Assembly: GCF_037893015.1 (NCBI RefSeq)
Contig: NC_133666.1
Location: 372,001 to 436,000 of the forward strand
DNA from: Macrotis lagotis
Lineage: Eukaryota; Chordata; Mammalia; Peramelemorphia; Peramelidae
Direction of reading: 5' to 3'
DNA: 64,000 nt
Part shown: in pieces, positions 21,553-33,780 of the stretch
Layout of the letters: every line of letters starts with the position of its first letter
Numbering within the stretch: the first letter of the stretch is position 1
Position numbers and translations under genes: made by a program
The notes under the pieces: generated by a model
The model's input: only the letters and a program-made list of their open reading frames with translations
Told to the model about the DNA's origin: nothing
Database searches by the model: none

Positions 21553-23697
21553 AAGCCCATTCATGGGCAATTAGACTAAAGGATAACCAAAACTTGATAA
21601 AAATACATCTATCTGCAAAACCAAATGCAGAGCCAAGACATTTTCACTCTGTAGCCGACTATATTAGTCCCCAACTGAATTTTTAGAAAAAAATATTGAA
21701 GGAGAGGCAGATTTAAATGTGGAATTTATCTTAATTTTTCTCTTTACAGATAATCTTTCTATTCATATCACAGAAAGAAATGGATCTAAGCCTATTTTGA
21801 ATATGTTTTGATTTAGTAATCTTGCTCTCTTCATCCAAGTTTTTAATCATTCACTTTAACAGTGCATTTGGGGCTCACATTTTCACTGTGATAATGGATA
21901 TTTGAAGTACTTTTGGTAAAACCCTCATGATAGTTCTGTTGTCAGTTACTTTGATTAAGGGAAAACATGGATTACTGAGTTGTCTTTCTAATTTAATTCA
22001 ATGCAAATAGAATCTTAATAATCAGTGACAATGTGAAAAGTTATGATTTCATATTGATTTAATGTGCTATGGGTAATGAATTTAATAATAATGATTGAGT
22101 TTCTAAAGATCCTTTTCACAGGCATACTCTACATCTGGGAAGACAGTGAAAACAAAGTCCCAGAAGTCTTCCATCAATCATGACAAGGGCTGCCCTGAAC
22201 TGGGCTTCTCTATGTTGTGAACAGCATCACGATAACTCGACTGTGCTGTAACCCCCAAATTATCCACTCAACCCAGCCATTCCCCCAGGACTCCTACTTG
22301 GATGGTCACAGGTGATGGCATTGTTGTATTGTCCTGTATGGCAGGTTTGTCCTGGGGACATCACTCAAGTCCTAAATCTGATCGTTCTCTGATCCACCTG
22401 CCCACTTAGGATCAGGTAGAAAATATTCTGGCTTCACAACAGCCAAGTGGAGCTCCAAGGAATGGAGTCATCCCATGATTTACAAATCGGTTCCTTACAA
22501 AGAAAGTAATTAATAGCCTAGCCTACTATCTGCTTTACTGGCACTCTGTCTCTGACCTGCTTTGCCACTACCAGGACAGAGACAATTGAGTAAAACTCGG
22601 TTAACATTATTTGGTGATAGTAGTTCTCTAAGGGAGTGATCGTGGAGGGAAAGAGCCTTGGGCTTTCCAGTATCTGAATTGGGAACACTTGTTCCAGAGT
22701 CCCAGTTCACCTAATCTGGGAAGTTCAATGTTTCTGCCCCCAGTTCCACTATCAGGTCCAGCCTTTGATCAAACATGTCTTTCATTATGAGGAACATCTC
22801 AGAGTCCCTTTGTGTGACCGGGATCACTCTGGTGTAAGGTCATTTTATTGTGGCACATGGGTTGGCAAAGATTTTGCATGTGGTTTTTTTTATTGTTTTT
22901 GTTTTTGTTTTTATTGCTGCATGTGCAAATGTTTGAGTACCAATTTCTTACTAGGTTGCTTTTGTGTGTGTTGAACTAGTTCAAAAACATTTTTAATTGG
23001 AGGTTTGGTTAGAGTGGTAGATTATTACCTCTTTTAATTTAAGTAGATGGCTAGCACAGTGTGAATGAATTGCATTTGTGTATTTGTCTTGTGTCCTTGT
23101 ATTGCACGTAATTGTTAGTTAAATGGTATTATTATCTTTGGTTGTACACCTTTAAGATGGGGCAATGGTGTGGTAAAGGTGAAAGGGAAGTCACAAGCAG
23201 TTCCTATTTGTAAGCCCCCAGAAAGAACATGGACTTTTCCAATGTCTAAGCAATCTGGTCCTGTCTCTCATACTGATCTGACTAGTGTACTGAGGGCAGA
23301 AACTGATGGATAAGGAAACTCAGTCTCCTGAGCTATGACAAATAACTCAGAGATAAGGGAAAGAGAGTATAGGACTGAATTGGAATCAGTGGAGAAAAAG
23401 ATGAAACTTTTGAAAACTTTGATTAAACTCTTGAAAACTTTCTCCTTAATAACCCCCAAGTTCTCCAACTATCAAAAATGTGCCCATCTTTCCCAAAAGA
23501 TTCTATGCTCCCTTTCAAAGTGCAAGATAGTGGCTTGATTGGAACCAATGGTTTCAGGATCTAGCAGCTACTGCCAAAGAATAGCCCAGCATTAAGGAGG
23601 ATCCCATAGGCTTTACTAGGCACCCTGTATTTATAGCTACACAAATATCTGGATTTGGATCAACTCATGGTTGTCTTAATCGAGAGAGGGGAGATAA
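21553..23697. other. Downstream of PALS2-like ORF; possible 3' UTR then intergenic
   Basis: AT-rich DNA follows the TAA at 21550-21552. Part of the first few hundred bases may derive from the parental 3' UTR, but I cannot confirm it. No poly(A) tail of a recent retrocopy is visible, which fits an old insertion. The stretch 22100-23700 shows no gene or repeat that I recognise. Confidence 0.35.
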
Positions 23698-23851
23698 GGG
23701 GCAGCTAGGTGGTGCAGTGAATAGATCACCAATCCTGGAATTAAGCAGACCTGAGTTCAAATTTGGCCTCAGACACTTAATAATTACCTAGCTGTGTGAC
23801 TTTGGGCAAGTCACTTAACCCCATTGCCTTGCCAAAATCAAAAGGAAAAAG
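23698..23851 (+). mobile_element. tRNA-derived SINE with short target duplication
   Basis: GGGGCAGCTAGGTGGTGCAG to CCTTGCCAAAATCAAAAGG. Short GGGGAGA matches lie on both sides (about 23689 and 23852). Confidence 0.9.
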
Positions 23852-24599
23852 GGGAGACTAGAAGTTGGAGCCAGAAAGTACCCCAGGAAAGAATGAAAGA
23901 ACCTTCCTGCAATCCTGCCTGCTCACGCAGCAAGAGTAGGCTCCAGGGAGGGCTGGCAGGAAGGGTGGAAAAAGGAGGGGATATACGGGTCAGGTCCATT
24001 ATCCCCATAACTCCTTTTGGAAATGTCTCTTTGCTCATACTGGAGCAAGTCTGTTTGTAGGTTTTAAAGCCTTCTGTCTTCTCCCCTCCCCTGGAGTCAA
24101 GAGAGCATCTCAGTTGTGGGGACTGCAAGTGAGACCCTTGTAGTCTATGCCTCAGAACCACTCTCCCTTTTTATTGGAAGGATCCGTGCCTGTCAGCCTT
24201 CTGTCCTGGTCCCTGAGGATCCTAGACAGGCCATTCTATTTGACCCAGGAGGGACCACGACCTTGAGTCCTTGACCCTCTGAATCTTAATCAAGTTCCTT
24301 CCAGTTGTGAGTTTCAGATGCTATAGTTTTATTCAAGTCTGAGGAAGGAGGGAATGTGGTTGGTATGAACACACTCAATCCTGCCACCTGTCCACCTGAG
24401 GTGGAAAGGGGGGGGGGATGAGATTTTAGAACACGACTATGTAAAATGATGCTCTGCTTTGGCCCTGGGGAAGACTGAAAGGAGACTCCTTTAGGAGCAG
24501 CCTTTGATTGTATATTTATGGATCCTGCCTCTGAGATGAGAAAAGAACCTTGGTTGCTATTTATGGCATCAGCACTGGCCCAGAAGTGGTTGAAGTTTC
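23852..24599. other. Intergenic, possibly retroviral leader
   Basis: No gene recognised. It lies directly 5' of a retroviral pol fossil and may be part of that element. A run of eight or more Gs is near 24410. Confidence 0.3.
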
Positions 24600-25900
24600 C
24601 TCATTACCTGAAGCCGATTCAACCCAACAACCAGATCTCTTGGAAGCAGTCACAGCTTGTGAATGAAGAAGAGGAAAAAAGATGAACATCTCCACTGACA
24701 ACAGGTATGCATGGAAACATTGAAGTTTCCTTACCTCCTCAGAACAGGCTACTCAAAATCAGAAACAGGTTTCCCATCTTTTAGACTAGTTCCTGCTTCC
24801 CCAGACCATAGCAGTAATTGAAATTCCAGGGCACAGTGGAGAAAACAGCCTTCATGCTCATGGAAATGACTTGTCTGACCAAGCAGCTAAAAATACAAAC
24901 GAGGAAAGACTTAAAAAAAGGAGGGATGTCATTTTGAAAAGATGATGGTACTGTGGGTTGGCCCAACTGGGAACACCTTCATCCATTCAGACCACTACTG
25001 GGCACCTGAAAAGTCGATAGAGCTGACTTGAAAATATCAATGGGGGAGTTTTCACAGGGTTGCCATCACTGCCTGTGAGATGTGCCCCACCTGCCCCAAG
25101 CGCAATGTATCCAAAGCCACTGAAACTAGCTCAAGGACAATTTTCTCTCCCAGATGTGCTTCGTGAAATCTAGCAGATAGGCTTCATCCAACTGCCACCC
25201 ACCCTTGGTTACAAATATGATGTGTTTATGGTCTGTATGTTTTCTTCATGGGTGGAAAGAAGCCTCTGGGGTAGCATAATACTCTTGGAGAAAAAAGTCA
25301 TTCCTTTATGGGGGGGGGGGGGTTCCTAAAGAAGTACATAGTGATGGGGAAAGAGTTAATGGGATACATAAGACCTCTCTTGCTAAATTCTCTGATTACC
25401 TAAGTATCCCCTGGCCCAAAGTCCTTCCTTTAACTTTGCTAGGCCTTCTATCTAGACCATTTCATTCTCATGAGCTCAATCCCTAATAGATAGTAACAGG
25501 AAAGTTGGCAGAGAGAATATTTGAGATTTTCCAACTTGTCTCGCAATACAGATTGAATCCCCAATTCAATCCAGTGACTGAGTCGACTGGAAAAGACAAC
25601 TCCAAGAACATTCATTGGAGCTATGGTAGAGAGGTCACTGTGAAGTCCTGCTCACCACCACCCACTGCTCCAGGGAGATGAGACCCAAATCCACCTGACA
25701 CAGCTTAAAAAGGCAATACCACCTACTTGAACTGTGGAGCCCATAGGTGACCTGACCTTGAAAAATCAAAGGTCCAAAGCAGCCAACATCTGAGGTAGAC
25801 TGCTCTAAGACCCCCAGGCCGAGAAGCAGCTGACATCTGATATAGACCACAGGCTCAAGAAACTGGACCTGAGCTGAAGTTAGCAGTTATTCCACCTATG
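24600..25900 (+). mobile_element. Endogenous retrovirus fossil: class I (gamma-like) pol 3' part
   Basis: Plus-strand remnant of RNase H end and integrase. 24830-24895 shows 'G-H-S ... G-N-D-L-S-D-Q-A-A-K', the gammaretroviral RNase H/integrase boundary. 25060-25105 shows the integrase zinc-finger H-H-C and C-x-x-C text, and 25200-25250 shows 'L-G-Y-K-Y-D-V-F-M-V' with 'S-S-W-V-E', the integrase core entry. It is broken, with numerous breaks, has no complete gene and is clearly old. Flanking LTR-like repeats are listed separately. Confidence 0.65.
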
Positions 25901-26160
25901 AACTAAGATTTTCTTTCTCCTTAATACTGTTCACCTAGTTTTAACAATTCATAGAAGTAGCAGTTTTTTTCTAAACATATACTTAAGTTTTAAGTTGTAG
26001 TTAATAAGTTTTTGTTATGTAAGGATAAAGTTCCTGAAACTGTCATTTGTTTTGGTTACCAGAATGGGTTGTCTGAATTGTCATAAAGGCAAAGATAGAA
26101 TATGCATTTGCAGCAGTCTGAGAACTGGACATCTGGAAAAGGGTTATGGGCAAAGGGTTA

Positions 26161-26400
26161 TGAGGATGACCTGGGACACAGCCTAGGTAGGATTCTCTTG
26201 ACTCTGTTTCCCTGGTATGCTATTTCCTTTATGGAAAAGGAAAATTGTCCATCTGAGCAATCTTGAGCCTCACCTTAAACAGCTTGTGATGACATAATTG
26301 ACTGTCAGATAGAGCTAAGGGAGTCTTTCCCCTGTTCTATACTATGTCCCTCTTTTGGTTTTAACAGCAAATTTCTGTAATCAAGTCTTATAGATCTATA
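26161..26400 (+). repeat. LTR-like direct repeat, copy A
   Basis: Shares ordered blocks with copy B about 2.6 kb downstream: CTCTTGACTCTGTTTCCCT, TATTTCCTTT and GGAAAAGGAAAATT, GACTGTCAGATAGAG, CTATGTCCCTC, AAATTTCTGTAATCA. It lies just 3' of the retroviral pol fossil, so an LTR origin is likely but unproven. Confidence 0.5.
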
Positions 26401-26519
26401 TCAAATGTACTAGGCAATTTGACAAATCGAAATCAAAAATATCTTGGTGGATTTTTGAAGTTTTGCAGACAGGAGTCAGATTAAGTAGAAACTACCTCTC
26501 TCCCCTTCCTGGAGGGTTA

Positions 26520-26830
26520 GAATAAGTAGAACTGAAACTAGTAGGAAATGATTCAACAGAATTCAAATATTCAGGTAAATTAGTAGTCCCATCAACTTGT
26601 ATTGAAACAGACTAGGTGGTGAAATGTTAGACCAGCATATGATGGAGAAATAAGATGAAATGATCTTAAGAAAGTAATCAAGACAGCATGACTTACATGG
26701 TAATATATTAAACATGATTATAATATGTACAACCTCTGTCAGATTGTTTGCTGCCATGGGAAAGAAGGGAGGGTAGGGTAGAAGAAAAAGTTGGAACTCA
26801 ATAGCTTGAAAAAGGATGAACTACCTTTGA
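26520..26830 (+). mobile_element. Possible L1 3' UTR fragment
   Basis: AACATGATTATAATATGTACAACCTCTGTCAGATTG, then GGAAAGAAGGGAGGG and GGAACTCAATAGCTTG, parallels the L1 3' UTR blocks at 12650-12760 and 55340-55440. Diverged. Confidence 0.5.
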
Positions 26831-26838
26831 ATGTAATT

Positions 26839-26839
<1 letters not shown>

Positions 26840-26896
<57 letters not shown>
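26840..26896. repeat. (GA)n microsatellite
   Basis: About 27 GA units at the 3' edge of an L1 3' UTR fragment. Confidence 0.98.
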
Positions 26897-26899
<3 letters not shown>

Positions 26900-27301
26900 T
26901 AAGAAAGAAAGAAGAGAATCAGAGAATAAGAAATCAGAGTGTAAAATGAAATTTAATCTCAGAGTTGGTAGGCTTCGAAGTCCATAGGAAGGAATATTTA
27001 AAAAAGAAGAAAGTTTAAGCAAGTAGGGAAGAGAGGAGAATGGGTAGAAAAATTAAAGAAAGTTGAAATCTGTTTGTACCAAGCGTGTGAATGGAGGGTT
27101 GGAAAGGAAAGGGTTTGAAGTTTTGAAAAGAGGTTTGAGAAGAATTTAATTCCATTGAGATAAGCCACATGGAACCATTCCTTATCCCTGCCTTGGACTT
27201 AGCTGATTAAAACTGAAAAGTTTCAGGGAAAGGTGAGATGTATACTTTATTCAACCTCTTAAAGTGTCTGGGTGGGGTTAGTTAAGAACACAAAAGAAAA
27301 G

Positions 27302-27440
27302 AGCAGCTAGGTAGCAAAGTGGTTAGAACACTGGAGTCAGCAGGACCCGAGTGCAAATGCTACCCCAGACACCTAAAAATTACCCAGCTGTGTAACCTTG
27401 GACAAATCGCTTAACCCCATTGCCTTGCCAAAAAAAAAAC
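27302..27440 (+). mobile_element. tRNA-derived SINE with target-site duplication
   Basis: GAGCAGCTAGGTAGCAAAGTG to CCTTGCC(A)n. AACACAAAAGAAA occurs at both ends (about 27287 and 27444). Confidence 0.88.
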
Positions 27441-28769
27441 TAACACAAAAGAAATAGGTGTCATAGAGTAATTTTAAAAGAACCCCCAAAAAGTGGATTG
27501 GAAGATGAAAGTGGCCATGAATCTTTGAAAGTGACATATATTCAGATTGAATTGGGTTGAAGTTTGTCTGAAACTATATCATCCTGTAGTCTCATTTACT
27601 ATGAGATGTGTTCTATCAGGATAATTGTGGTAAATCAGAACTTAATGCAAAAAATGGTTGTTACTATTTGGCATTAAGGCAATGGACTGGGGAAATACAT
27701 GGATCATAAATTCAAATCTTGTGGCTTCACCTCTGTTTGTTTCACTTCTCTAACCTGTAAGAGATAATTGTAGGGTTAGGGTTAGGGTAGTGGTGGGAGT
27801 CACAGGATTGTAAAGTAGCACTCTCATTGTTGGTAAATGTAAATACTTTATATTGGTCTTGAATACACCCAAGACATCATATAGAATGCCAAAAATGATC
27901 AAATGAATGATATCCTATGTAAGATAATTTGCAAATGCATTTGACTGAATTGATGTCCCATGATTGGTAATAAGTGTTGTTTCATGTTAATGTATGATAC
28001 TGTGCATGCTATTCTGGGGTTTCTAAATTTTTTCTTATATTGTGAGATTTTGGAAACCATCATATCAGAAATGCTATTACAAAAGCACCTTCTCTTTTAA
28101 TCTGGATGCTTTTAGGTTATAAATTAAGTTGTGAAAATAATGTGGTAAAAATATTTAAAAGCTGTTAAATATTTCATATCTCATTAGATACATTTGCTTT
28201 AAAGTGGATGATATAGTAAAGAATGAGCTTTATTTGAGATTATTTGACCATCACTCATGAAAATTATGAAATTGTATTGTTTCATAAATAATTTGTATTG
28301 AAGCTGCTCAAGAAACTTAATAACAATAAGTCTTAGATTCAAAGATTTCATTTTGCCTTAGGGATTGCCTTAGGCAATAAGCATCTCTTAGTCTGGAGAC
28401 ATACCCTCACAGTATTTTTCTGGAGTTCAGAGTCAACTATCCTGTATTCAACATATGTATAAAACTCCACAATGTGAATATTCTTAATTTATAAGTGAAG
28501 GATAACAGAAATTCCTTCTATTTGCTCATTGGTCATTGTTGTTGCAATATGGGGAAAATAATAATAACCTAGCCCTAAGCTGTGATTAGTGAAATTTTGC
28601 TATTTGAGACAAAACCTCTTGGGGCTGTAATATAATTCCTAGTTTTGATTTCAAGTATGCACATGCATGTTTTATTAATCTAATAGTCCACCATTCAAGG
28701 GGAATGGCATGTGCTGTTCAAAGGGAGTGGACTCTGAGGACTGCTACAAGTGGATATCTGTGTCTCAGA
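27441..28769. other. AT-rich intergenic DNA with telomere-like motif
   Basis: No gene or named repeat. 27770-27788 carries about three units of TAGGGT (TAGGGTTAGGGTTAGGGTA). Confidence 0.4.
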
Positions 28770-29075
28770 AAGTTGAGGGCATGACCTCGCCCAGGTGAGG
28801 AAAAGGTCCTCTTGACTCAGTTTCCCTATTGTGATTTCCTTTTGGAACAGGAAATTTTCCCACCTGGTTAATTCTGATGTTGGCTCTTAATATTTTGTAA
28901 ATAAGGTAGAACTTTGTTACATGATTACCTGTCAAATCAGCCTAGAATCAGAGATAGAGGAGTTTTTTTTCCCAGTAGGTCAGTCTGTGGCCTTGAGGGG
29001 ACAGTCTTGATATTATCATAACTATGTCTCTCCTTTTCCTTTCCTGAAAAATTTCTATAATCAGGACAGGTGAAG
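28770..29075 (+). repeat. LTR-like direct repeat, copy B
   Basis: Same ordered blocks as copy A at 26161-26400 (CTCTTGACTCAGTTTCCCT, GATTTCCTTTTGGAACAGG, CAGAGATAGAGGAG, CTATGTCTCTCC, AAATTTCTATAATCA). Direct orientation. It is longer by small insertions. Confidence 0.5.
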
Positions 29076-30470
29076 AGTGAAAGTTTTGTGAGTATAATAC
29101 TAAATCTATTAATTATAAATTAATTCTAGGACATCTGAATTAATATAATAGAATGCAAGTGAGGAAAAGCTTACTATTTGCATCTGAATTTGCAGTCAAC
29201 TTGATATCCTAAGCAGCTAGTTAAATGAATCCTTGGATTTGCCATCCACTTGGCAATAGTTCATCTATAAGATCAGTCCTCAAAATATCTCATTGAAGAT
29301 AATATTCTCAAAAGGGGAGAATAAGACAAAGATGCAATGTAAAAGTTTTCTAATTAAATGGAGGAGTAAACTTTGAGAAGCAACAGGATCATATTGTTTC
29401 CTCTCAGAAATAAAATAAATTAAATATAATAGATATTTGGCTTCCCAATGCTTCTAATGATATATGCAGACTTTGAGCATATTTTAGTAATAAGTTCTCA
29501 AAATTGGATTAAGGATTTTATATATAAATTTCACTGGATAATTGTGACACCATTTTCTTCTTTGGAAATCCCTGTCTAAGAAGCAAAAGGAATCGGGCCC
29601 TCATGGTTCCTTTTTTAAGATTCTTCCTTCAAACTGTTGTTGGCAGTGTCAATATGGGATACAGGGTTCAGGTAAAGATGTAAATAGCAAGTGATATGTA
29701 AAAACTGAAATTCTCTGAAGTTTCAGGCAAATTATGGATTTCCAATTTGATATTCTCAGTTATTAAATAGCATCATAATCATAGTACTTGAACTAGTTTT
29801 CACTGCAAGAATTAATTATTGGAAAATAATTAAGGAGGTTGTACTAAATTCTAGTAAGTTGTCTCTAACCCTAGGAATCTCTACAAGTGACATAGAACCA
29901 GAGCTACTAAGAGGACTCCCCTTTCAGAACTGCCTTGACAACAAGACCTATTCCAGAATGTCCATGGGAAGATATTTCTAGGGACCAGAAGACTACCTGG
30001 AACATCTGGAACTCAAGATGGGTTGTTTAAATGAGCATTGGAAGTGGGTTACCAGGTTACAAGGAGACTTGATGTTATTTAATATTGAAGATCATTATTA
30101 TATTACTTTGGCTTTTTGTTTCATGGTATTCACGTTTGCTGAGTTTTCTTGATTACCCCAAATGATTTAAATCTTCCTTCTCAAATTAATCCATGGAGAG
30201 TCCTCTAAGTAGTTTGATCTATAGCGTGAATGAATTTACCGATAGAATCTATTTAACAATGTTTGTCTCCTTATGGCATATATGAGATTATAACTCTGCT
30301 TATACTCTTTTTTAAAAATTTTCTTTGCTTATACTCTTTATGATTCTTCAAGTGGGCATAACTTCTTGCCTATCTTTAGTGACTGATGGTCCTCTCACCC
30401 TATCCTTTTGATACCCTTTTCAGTCTGACCATCATTATGTTCATAAGATCTTAATAGAGAAATCATTTAA
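29076..30470. other. AT-rich intergenic DNA
   Basis: About 1.4 kb without a recognised gene or repeat. It may include further retroviral remnants that I cannot identify. Confidence 0.35.
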
Positions 30471-30479
30471 ATAAGTGAT

Positions 30480-30960
30480 CCTAAGATCACTTGCATATCA
30501 ACTGTATATTGAAATAGCATTAGGAACTCCATTTTGCCCTTATCTACCATTTTGTGAAGTTAAGTTCCAATTTATAAGTCACCTGATTACAGGAAAGCCA
30601 CAGAATAGAAAAGTAACAAGACTATCTTCCCCCTTCTTTTTTCTTTCTATCTCCACCACCAGTAAAAATGCAGGTGACACAATCACTACATTCTGGATTT
30701 TTCCCCCACTCTCTTTAACTGTATATTAACTGTGTAGACACCAAGGTTCAGGGTCCTTGTTCTGACTGAGAGACTTGGACCTGATTTGCTTTGAAATCAC
30801 ATGCCTTCCTAAATAAATCGTCTGAATGAGTCTAAGAATTCTTATTTCTCCATGACAAGTGAGAGTGAGATGCTGCTGCTCACTAGTAACCACACACTTT
30901 GAGCAAAAGGGAATTGCAAAACATATTTCCATATTAACCGTGTTGCAACACAAAGACAAA
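30480..30960 (+). mobile_element. Possible LTR fragment
   Basis: Contains an AAATAAA signal at 30810-30816 shortly after a 'GAGAGACTTGGACCTG' block, followed by text that resembles an LTR R-U5 end. No partner copy is seen in the window, so this is a weak call. Confidence 0.25.
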
Positions 30961-30999
30961 AACCAATAGAAACAAACTTGTGATTTTTTTTAAACTGTT

Positions 31000-32710
31000 G
31001 TGAGAGCATTCAGACTCCATCTTCCTCTTGATGTGGATAGCATTTTTCTCTTTTTATTATTTACATTTTTAGTTATTTTATTTATTTCTTTTCCCAACTA
31101 CATGCAAATCTTTTTTTGCAAGGTTCTGAGGTTCAGTTTTTCTCCTGCCTTCCCTTCCCTCCTCCTTCCCCCTAACAGAAAGTAATCTAATATAGGCTAT
31201 ACATGTATAAACATGCTAAACATAAATCTGTATTAATCATGCTGTGAAAGAATTGAAATGGGAAAAACATTAGAGAATAAAAACACAATACATAAGACAA
31301 GTTTTAAAAATGGAAGATAGTAAGTTTTGCTCTGCATTTAAACTCCATAGTTCCTCCTCTGGATATGAACAGTATTTTCCATCACAAGTCTTTTAGAATT
31401 GTCTTTCATTATAGTACTGCTGAAATGAACAAGTCCATCATAGCTGATCCTCAGACAATGTTGCTGTTAGTGTGTAGAATGTTATTCTGCTCACTTTACT
31501 CAGCATCAGTTCATGCAAGTCTTTCCAGGTTTTTCTGGTCCTGTCCCTCATCATTTCTTTTTTTTTTTTAATTTCAGGCAATAGGGTTAAAGTGACTTGC
31601 CCAAGGTCACACAGCTAGGCAATTATTAAGTGTCTGAAGTCACATTTGACTCAAGGTCCTCCTGACTCCAGGGTCGGCGCTCTATCCACCTAGCTGCCCC
31701 CTGTCATGATTTCTTATAGAACAATCATCCTGCTCCATCACATTCAGGTACCACAATTTGTTCAGTCTTTCCCCAGTTGACGGGCAGTGGATAACATTTT
31801 TCCTAAGTCCTTAAGAGTTGTCTTGGATCATTAAATAGTTAAGATCAGAATAGTTATTTACAGTTGATCAGCATAGAATATTGCTGTTATTGTAAATAAT
31901 ATTCTCCTGGTTCTGCTCACTTCACTTTGCATGTTCATATAAATCTTTCCAGGTTTTTCTGAAAACAGCCTGCTTGTCATTTCTTATAGCACAATTGCTA
32001 TTGTATTCTATAAGCTTGTTGTATTCTGTCACAATCATATACCATAACTTGTTTAGTCATTCCCCAGCTAATGGGCATCCCCTCAATTTCCAATTTTTTG
32101 CCACCACAAAGAGAGATGCTATAAATATTTTTGTACATAAAAGTTCTTTTCCTTTTTTTACACTGTATCCTTTTATATAAAAATCCAGTTGTGCTATTGT
32201 GGGATCAAAGGGTATGCACAGTTTTATAGCCTTTTGAGTAGTTTCAAATTCTTCTCCTGAACTTTTGGATCAGCTCAAAACTTCACTAATAGTGCATTAA
32301 TAGCCCAATTTTCTCTCATCCCTGTCAACATGTTGTTTTCCTTTTCTGTCATTAATAACCAATATACTTAGGAATAAAGTGGTATCATGGAGTTGGTTTA
32401 ATTTGAATTCCTCTAATCAATAGTAACTTGGGGGTATTTTATATAATTATAGATAGATTTGATTTCTTTTTTTTAAACTATCTCTTCATATATTTTAACC
32501 ATTTATCAATTGGGAAATGACTCATATTATAAATTTGACTCAGTTCTCCTTAAATTCTTGAGAAATGCAACTTCGATCAGAGAAACTTGCTATAAACATT
32601 TTTCCCAGTTTCTTGCTTTCCTTCTAATCTTGGCAGCACCATTTTTGTTTGTACAAAACCTTTTTAATTTAATGTAATTAAAATAATCCATTTTACATCA
32701 CATAATGCAC
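31000..32710 (-). mobile_element. L1 ORF2 C-terminus and 3' region with duplicated module
   Basis: Minus-strand L1. 32040-32130 (CATATACCATAACTTG ... TTGCCACCACAAAGAG ... TATAAATATTTTTGTAC), 32195-32225 (GGGATCAAAGGGTATGCACAG) and 32500-32700 are ORF2 end. A similar block recurs at 31463-31790 and 31880-32072, so the 3' part holds a tandem second copy of the ORF2-end module. A SINE is nested at 31555-31702. The coding frame is thoroughly decayed and the element is 5'-truncated at 32710. Confidence 0.8.
31555..31702 (-). mobile_element. SINE nested in L1
   Basis: Poly(T) start, AAGTGACTTGCCCAAGG, CACAGCTAGGCAATTATTAAG and CTATCCACCTAGCTGCCCC on the plus strand. TCATCATTTCT (31548) and TCATGATTTCT (31704) form an 11-bp target duplication with one difference. 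Confidence 0.9.
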
Positions 32711-32711
32711 T

Positions 32712-32810
32712 ATTTGGGTGTTAGGTGGCACAGTGGATATAATGCCAGGTCTGGAGTCAGGAAGACATCTTCCTGTGTTCAAGATGAAGATACTTAAGAT
32801 TATTGCCTTA
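32712..32810 (+). mobile_element. Truncated tRNA-derived SINE
   Basis: TTAGGTGGCACAGTGGATATAATG and CTGGAGTCAGGAAGAC keep the 5' half. The 3' half is lost after about 32780. Confidence 0.75.
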
Positions 32811-32839
32811 TATTTTCAGGGACTGAAATTGCACAATAC

Positions 32840-33780
32840 AACAGGGTAAAAATTGCCTAAAGTAATTAATTAATTACAACACAGCCCAAGCACTGAATTA
32901 TCAAAGATTTAAACCTCTAACAAAGTGAGGTCATTAGCTGAGAGCTCCCTATTTTCCTCTCTTCACCTCACTCAGTTAACTTCCCCAATTCTTTTCTACT
33001 TTATCCCTAACTCACAGGAAGAGATGGTCTTTCTCTTTGCCAAAGCAAAATCCTAAATATTCCTCCTTAATCATCTATCCTTCATCATCCACAGGCAGCT
33101 TTCTCCTTTCCTACAAATAGGCACATCTCCCCATGTTTAAATAATTCTCACTTGATCTGATTATCCCTTTAACTTTCACACTATAGCTCTCCTCCTGTTC
33201 TTGACTAAACAACTTTTGAAAGGCATCAGTATTCTTCTCCTCTCAATTTCCTTCTTAATTCTCTGCAGTCTGGCTCTTCACCTCATCATTCAACTGAAAC
33301 TGCTCTTTTCAAAGTTCAAAGATCTCATTGCTAAATCTTCCTTTCAAAATGGACTTCTCTAACTCCTCATTCTCCTGTCATTATTTCCTTGATACTCTTC
33401 TCTCTCCAACTTTTTAGGACACCACTTTCTCCTGATTCTCCTCACACCTGTTTGACATCCTCTGTCTCCTTTGCCTCATTTTCTCAAGGTTACACCCAAT
33501 AACTGTAGGGGTTTCAAAGGACCCTAGACCCTCTTCCTTCTACCCCCTGTGGGCGGATCTCATTAGCTGTCATGGATTCAATTATCATCTCTTGAAGACA
33601 AGCTTCAAATTTAATTATCCAGATCTAACCTCTCTGCTGACCTCTAGTCTCCCATCTTCAACTGCCTATTGAACATTTCAAACTGAATAACCATCTGAAA
33701 TTCAGAATGCTAAACTCATTATCTTTCTACCCCACTCCCAAATCCTTTCCTCTTCCTAATTTCCCATTAAGGGTACCACC
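32840..33780 (+). mobile_element. L2/CR1-clade LINE ORF2 fragment
   Basis: Plus-strand RT region: CTCTGCAGTCTGGCTCTTCACCTC (33262), TCTCCTGATTCTCCTCACACC (33429), GGATTCAATTATCATCTCTTG (33573) and CTCTGCTGACCTCTAGTCTCC (33631). These blocks match 7190-7700 in order. The catalytic box region is eroded. Confidence 0.8.

Noticed and set aside
22765-22974. 69-codon Cys/Phe-rich frame
   Set aside because: Starts without support and is dominated by a TTTTTG-rich stretch. No family recognised.
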